Translations under genes and position numbers: made by a program | Assembly (NCBI GenBank): GCA_001465935.1 | Contig: LNKV01000013.1 | Coordinates: 795,316-807,052, forward strand | Reading direction: 5' to 3' | DNA length: 11,737 nt | Source: Clarireedia homoeocarpa | Taxonomy: Eukaryota; Ascomycota; Leotiomycetes; Helotiales; Rutstroemiaceae | Part shown: positions 9,320 through 11,737 of the stretch, piece by piece | Position numbering within the stretch: the first letter of the stretch is position 1 | Layout: each line of letters opens with the position of its first letter | The notes under the pieces: model-generated | Seen by the model: the letters and a program-made list of their open reading frames with translations, nothing else | The model's database searches: none | What the model was told of the DNA's origin: nothing

Positions 9320-9423
9320 TATCAGAACCCGAATCCTCTTTATAAAAACCTAATCTTCTATATCAGAACCTGAAACTTCCTCTTAAGAACCCGAAGTATC
9401 TATATTAGAACCCGAAGGATCTA
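9320..9423 (-). repeat. Degenerate 21-bp repeat at and beyond the 3' end of the secreted-protein gene
   Basis: Five units of about 21 bp (9320-9340, 9341-9360, 9361-9381, 9382-9402, 9403-9423). On the minus strand they encode variants of Asp/Glu-x-Ser-Gly-Ser-Asn/Asp-Ile. The two gene-proximal units are read in frame. The stop codon TAA at 9383-9385 sits in the second. The third to fifth lie beyond the stop, contain a second in-frame stop (TAG), and one unit is 20 bp. Confidence 0.75.
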
Positions 9424-9813
9424 TAATATCCTCACTATTAATTAAAATACTTATAAGTGTATTTGAAAAATTATTTATCAAGTTTTTCTCATCGGGAACC
9501 AGATCGCGCTCAGCTAAGTCCCCAGGGGGATTAAGGAGAGTAGGAAGTTCGAAAGTTCTTGCTGAAAGTCCGAGAATAGGATCTTTGCGCTTAGCGATGC
9601 AAGCTTTAGCCACTCCAATCTTCACACCAGCTCCACAATCATCATCACGTTTGTTGAGATCATTCGAACGAACAAGCTATAACGAAGGGCAATTGTGTTA
9701 GTCAAAGTACTTTCTAGATCTTGATGATAATAAGAGCTTACATTTCGGACTGGCGAACCGAAACTCAAGTGAGCACCTGTCAGGCTAAGTAGTAGCAAGG
9801 CGTAGAGCTGCAT
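9383..9813 (-). CDS. Small secreted protein with one intron, candidate effector or Kex2-processed peptide precursor
   Basis: Exon 1 is 9742-9813 (24 codons) and exon 2 is 9383-9676 (97 codons plus TAA), giving 121 residues. The start ATG at 9813-9811 has a good fungal context (CCTCAAAATG). Residues 1-19 are a classic signal peptide: Met-Gln-Leu-Tyr, a Leu-rich core (ALLLLSL), then a small-residue end near Ser-Phe-Gly. A Lys-Arg pair at residues 33-34 is a likely Kex2 site. Two Cys follow (38 and 50) and then a second Lys-Arg (53-54). The C-terminal half is acidic and ends in two Ser-Gly-Ser repeats. No family is recognised. The gene sits alone in a GC-normal island between RIP-mutated transposons. 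Without splicing, exon 1's frame runs through the intron and stops at 63 codons. The intron joins two open frames and has all splice signals. Function unknown; the effector role is inference from context. Confidence 0.78.
9677..9741 (-). other. Intron of the secreted-protein gene (65 bp)
   Basis: The donor is GTAAGC directly after the Asn codon at 9742-9744. A branch-point-like CTAAC (in TGACTAACA) is at 9697-9701. The acceptor TATAG ends at 9677, about 20 bases after the branch point. Length and signals are typical of filamentous ascomycetes, and splicing is in phase 0. Confidence 0.82.
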
Positions 9814-9836
9814 TTTGAGGATAATATATATTTGGG

Positions 9837-10007
9837 ATGAAGAAGCTGGATGAAGGAGTTGAAGAAGTTGGAGATAAGGGAGTTGATGATGAGGGAGTTG
9901 AAGATGAGGGAGTTGAAGATGAGGGAGTTGAAGATGGGGGAGTTGGAAGATGAGGGAGTTGGAAGATGAGGGAGTTGAAGAAGGTAGTTGAAGATGAGAG
10001 AGTTGAC
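9837..10007. repeat. 15-bp minisatellite in the 5' flank of the secreted-protein gene
   Basis: About a dozen units near GGGAGTTGAAGATGA (15-16 bp, some shorter at the edges). The most regular block is 9890-9975. On the gene's coding strand this is pyrimidine-rich (CTTCAACTCCCTCAT type) and begins about 25 bp upstream of the ATG. CT-rich tracts are common in fungal core promoters and leaders, so it may affect expression (inference). Confidence 0.88.
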
Positions 10008-10069
10008 AGATTATCTGAGCTTATTTATCTACAAATCTGGTGGAACAGCAGCTGTAATAAAAGAATAAG

Positions 10070-10153
10070 GTCTGAGACACCAAGAGGATCTACAACAAAC
10101 ACGGTAAGAACGTCTGAGACACCAAGAGGATCTATAACAAATATAGTAAGAAT
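10070..10153. repeat. Two adjacent 42-bp direct repeats with RIP-type differences
   Basis: Copies at 10070-10111 and 10112-10153 start GTCTGAGACACC and are directly adjacent. They differ at five positions, all C-to-T or G-to-A from the first copy to the second. A 65-codon plus-strand open frame (9966-10163) covers part of this and part of the minisatellite; I read it as repeat-derived, not a gene. Confidence 0.85.
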
Positions 10154-10932
10154 CTGTTTCTAATATCTGAAATTGTTTCTTTCGACTCTATAAAGTTAAA
10201 CAGAGGCCGGACCACCTCCAAATGAACCTCCCTGATTGGTCAGTTAAGAATGTATAGTAACGTGACTTAGTGTACTAGATTCTACGATTGCTATACCGAG
10301 ATTTACATTATAGTCTAATTTTCAAAATTCACCTCTTTCACTCTCATCATCACTTTGATTATATCGATAATAACCTTCCCAACACCTAAGTAACTATAGA
10401 TTCATCTCCTAGATACTTCTATTCCTGCTACCGATCGAGATTATCGGCTTCTGCCTTCTCCTTGAACTGTAAAGGTGCTCTATATAATATATATACACGA
10501 TATAGAGTGAAAATGCTATTTTTGATCCTATTCGTATACCTATACTAACTATTCCAGATAGGAGTATATACGGACTTAACGAACACGACCTTCGCTAGGT
10601 GCTCTAAGTGAAGGGGATCTTAATGCTCCCCAGCAGACCTATAGTGGTCATGAACCGCCTGTTACAGAGAATACACAGCTTACCCGAAGAAAGCGCTGTA
10701 AAAGGAATCCCCTAGCTCCGACTGTTAATGTGATTCGGGCCCTAGTAACCCCGACCCTTTAGCTCCGATTTAAATAGGGTCCTCGCCGAGTATTAGGCTC
10801 CTTTCAATCCTATCCACATTTTCACTAGTAATCTTTCACCGCATACTCATTTACTGGTCCCTCAGGCACGAGACCCTCCCAGCTCGGTACGGTGGGATCT
10901 CAAGAGCCAGTAATCGAATCATAGTAGGAGAA
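10154..10932. other. GC-balanced island, right part, no gene recognised
   Basis: Normal base composition, but no open frame of at least about 60 codons and no intron-joined frame I could defend. It contains CTGATTGGTCAG at 10232-10243 (a CCAAT box on the minus strand, about 420 bp upstream of the secreted-protein ATG). It also has an inverted repeat CTCTATAT/ATATAGAG (10478-10485 and 10500-10507) and a hairpin-like GACCCT...AGGGTC near 10754-10782. No tRNA was recognised. The right end is the flank of element C (GAGAA at 10928-10932). Confidence 0.5.
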
Positions 10933-11164
10933 TGTGACGAGACTGCCAATAAAGACACTCAATGACCTTAGAATTTACAACTAAAGAGCTGAGAAGATCC
11001 TAAAGATCACGAGGGCTTATATATATCAAGGGGTCACGTGTAGTCGCGTAGGTTACGTGACTAAAGCACGTGCACGCTGGCATTCCAAAGGCCTACCTAT
11101 AATATAGAGAGTTCTTATATAAGCTTTTAAGTGTTATTATAACGATTTAATTTAAATTATTATA
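10933..11164 (-). repeat. 3' LTR of element C, half RIP-mutated
   Basis: On the minus strand the LTR runs from TATAATAATTTAAATT (11164) to GTCTCGTCACA (10933), 232 bp. The first about 60 bases are AT-rich and mutated. The last about 170 have normal composition and keep the intact CA end. The final 43 bases align to element A's LTR end (6300-6342). A TATA box (TATATATAAG on the minus strand) lies at about 11016-11027. Two CACGTG motifs (11035-11040 and 11067-11072) and an inverted GTCACGT/ACGTGAC pair (11033-11039, 11055-11061) lie upstream of it. Confidence 0.82.
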
Positions 11165-11190
11165 TTACTTCTTTCTTTTAAAAAAAGTTT
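11165..11190 (-). promoter_or_regulatory. Polypurine tract of element C
   Basis: On the minus strand, CTTTTTTTAAAAGAAAGAAG and then TAA immediately precede the LTR start at 11164. This is the same layout as elements A and B. Confidence 0.75.
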
Positions 11191-11737
11191 ATTTTTAAAT
11201 ATTTTAATTAATTAGTTTTATAATCAAGTTATATATTTTTAAAGTTTTTAAATAAATATAAATAATTATTATATAGTTTATAATAAATAAATATTATTAA
11301 AACTATGAAAATAATAATAAGTTTTTAATTTATATTTATTAATATATTTTAAAAATTATAAAGATTAAAAATTACTTTTTATTAATAATTATTATTAAAT
11401 AATCTTTTTTAATATAATTATAATTATTTTCTTTAAATTCTTATAATTAAAATTATTTAAAAAGAAATATTAAAAGTTTTAAAACTATTAAATTAATTTA
11501 ATAATAAATTATTAATTAAAAATATATTATAAGTTTATATAATATTAAATAGATTTAAATAATAAAAGTAATTAATATATTTTAAAATCTTAAAATATTT
11601 AATAATTAAATAATCTAGTTTTTTAAATAGATATTAAATTAATAAATATTATATATTTAATTAAATATAATTATTAATTTAAAAGTTAACTAACTAATAA
11701 TATTTATTTATTTATTTAATTATTTACTTTTAAATAA
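11191..11737 (-). pseudogene. Decayed C-terminal pol of element C
   Basis: The minus strand can be followed beside element A: the post-integrase segment (11737 to about 11615), the KLDY-equivalent at about 11610-11625, then a segment ending in YINYFYYL as in A. Near 11485-11500 about 200 bp present in A (roughly 5477-5678, the chromodomain core) are missing. The remaining tail runs to the polypurine tract. Stops fall at Gln/Arg-type codons, as expected of RIP. It is non-functional. Confidence 0.78.

Larger units (their letters stand above)
10933..11737 (-). mobile_element. Element C: 3' end of a Ty3/Gypsy element on the minus strand, relative of element A
   Basis: Reading the minus strand leftwards from 11737 there is a pol 3' region, a polypurine tract (11168-11190) and an LTR (10933-11164). 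The pol segment aligns over most of its length with element A at 3097-3228 plus 5339-5770 and beyond. It passes without interruption through the point where B entered A (GATTAT at 11610-11615). The element continues beyond the right edge. Relative to A it lacks about 200 bp of the chromodomain region and has only one copy of the 137-bp unit duplicated in A. Confidence 0.85.

Noticed and set aside
9622..9813. Unspliced 63-codon reading of the secreted protein
   Set aside because: It runs through a segment with donor, branch-point and acceptor signals. Splicing joins it in phase to a 97-codon open frame, so the unspliced version is less likely.
9966..10163. Plus-strand open frame of 65 codons with a 14-residue repeat
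   Set aside because: Its first part is minisatellite and its second part is the 42-bp tandem repeat. There is no signal, domain or promoter, and it opposes the better-supported minus-strand gene's promoter region.
10850..10920. Imperfect hairpin (CTGG...GAGACCCTCCC...GGTGGGATCTC...CCAG) considered as a tRNA or structured RNA
   Set aside because: No tRNA A-box or B-box and no cloverleaf. Mismatched arms; probably chance complementarity.

Overview
The window looks like a piece of a filamentous ascomycete (Pezizomycotina-type) genome that has undergone heavy repeat-induced point mutation (RIP). Most of it is extremely AT-rich. CpA and TpG dinucleotides are almost absent there, and differences between repeat copies are almost all C-to-T or G-to-A. 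A GC-balanced island at about 8771-11100 keeps normal dinucleotides. I cannot name the species.

Layout. (1) 1-6342 (+): the 3' part of a decayed Ty3/Gypsy chromovirus-like LTR retrotransposon (element A). Reverse transcriptase, RNase H, integrase and a chromodomain region can still be read, followed by a polypurine tract and a 207-bp 3' LTR. (2) Inside A, 3229-5333 (+): a second LTR element (B) with two 187-bp LTRs and an ATTAC target-site duplication. It carries a gag-like frame and no recognisable pol. (3) 6343-8578: very AT-rich, unidentified. (4) 8584-8770: a degenerate 18-bp tandem repeat at the AT/GC border. (5) 8771-10932: the GC-balanced island. It holds one credible host gene on the minus strand, a 121-residue secreted protein in two exons (9383-9813), plus several short tandem repeats. 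(6) 10933-11737 (-): the 3' end of a third Gypsy element (C), a relative of A. Its LTR is only partly mutated.

How the parts relate. Element C spans the site where B entered A, without an insertion, so the window contains its own empty-site control. The unmutated half of C's LTR shows roughly what A's and B's LTR ends looked like before RIP. The small secreted-protein gene surrounded by RIP-mutated transposons is an arrangement known for candidate effector genes in plant-associated fungi. Any effector or peptide role here is inference. No RNA gene, CRISPR array or bacterial feature was found.
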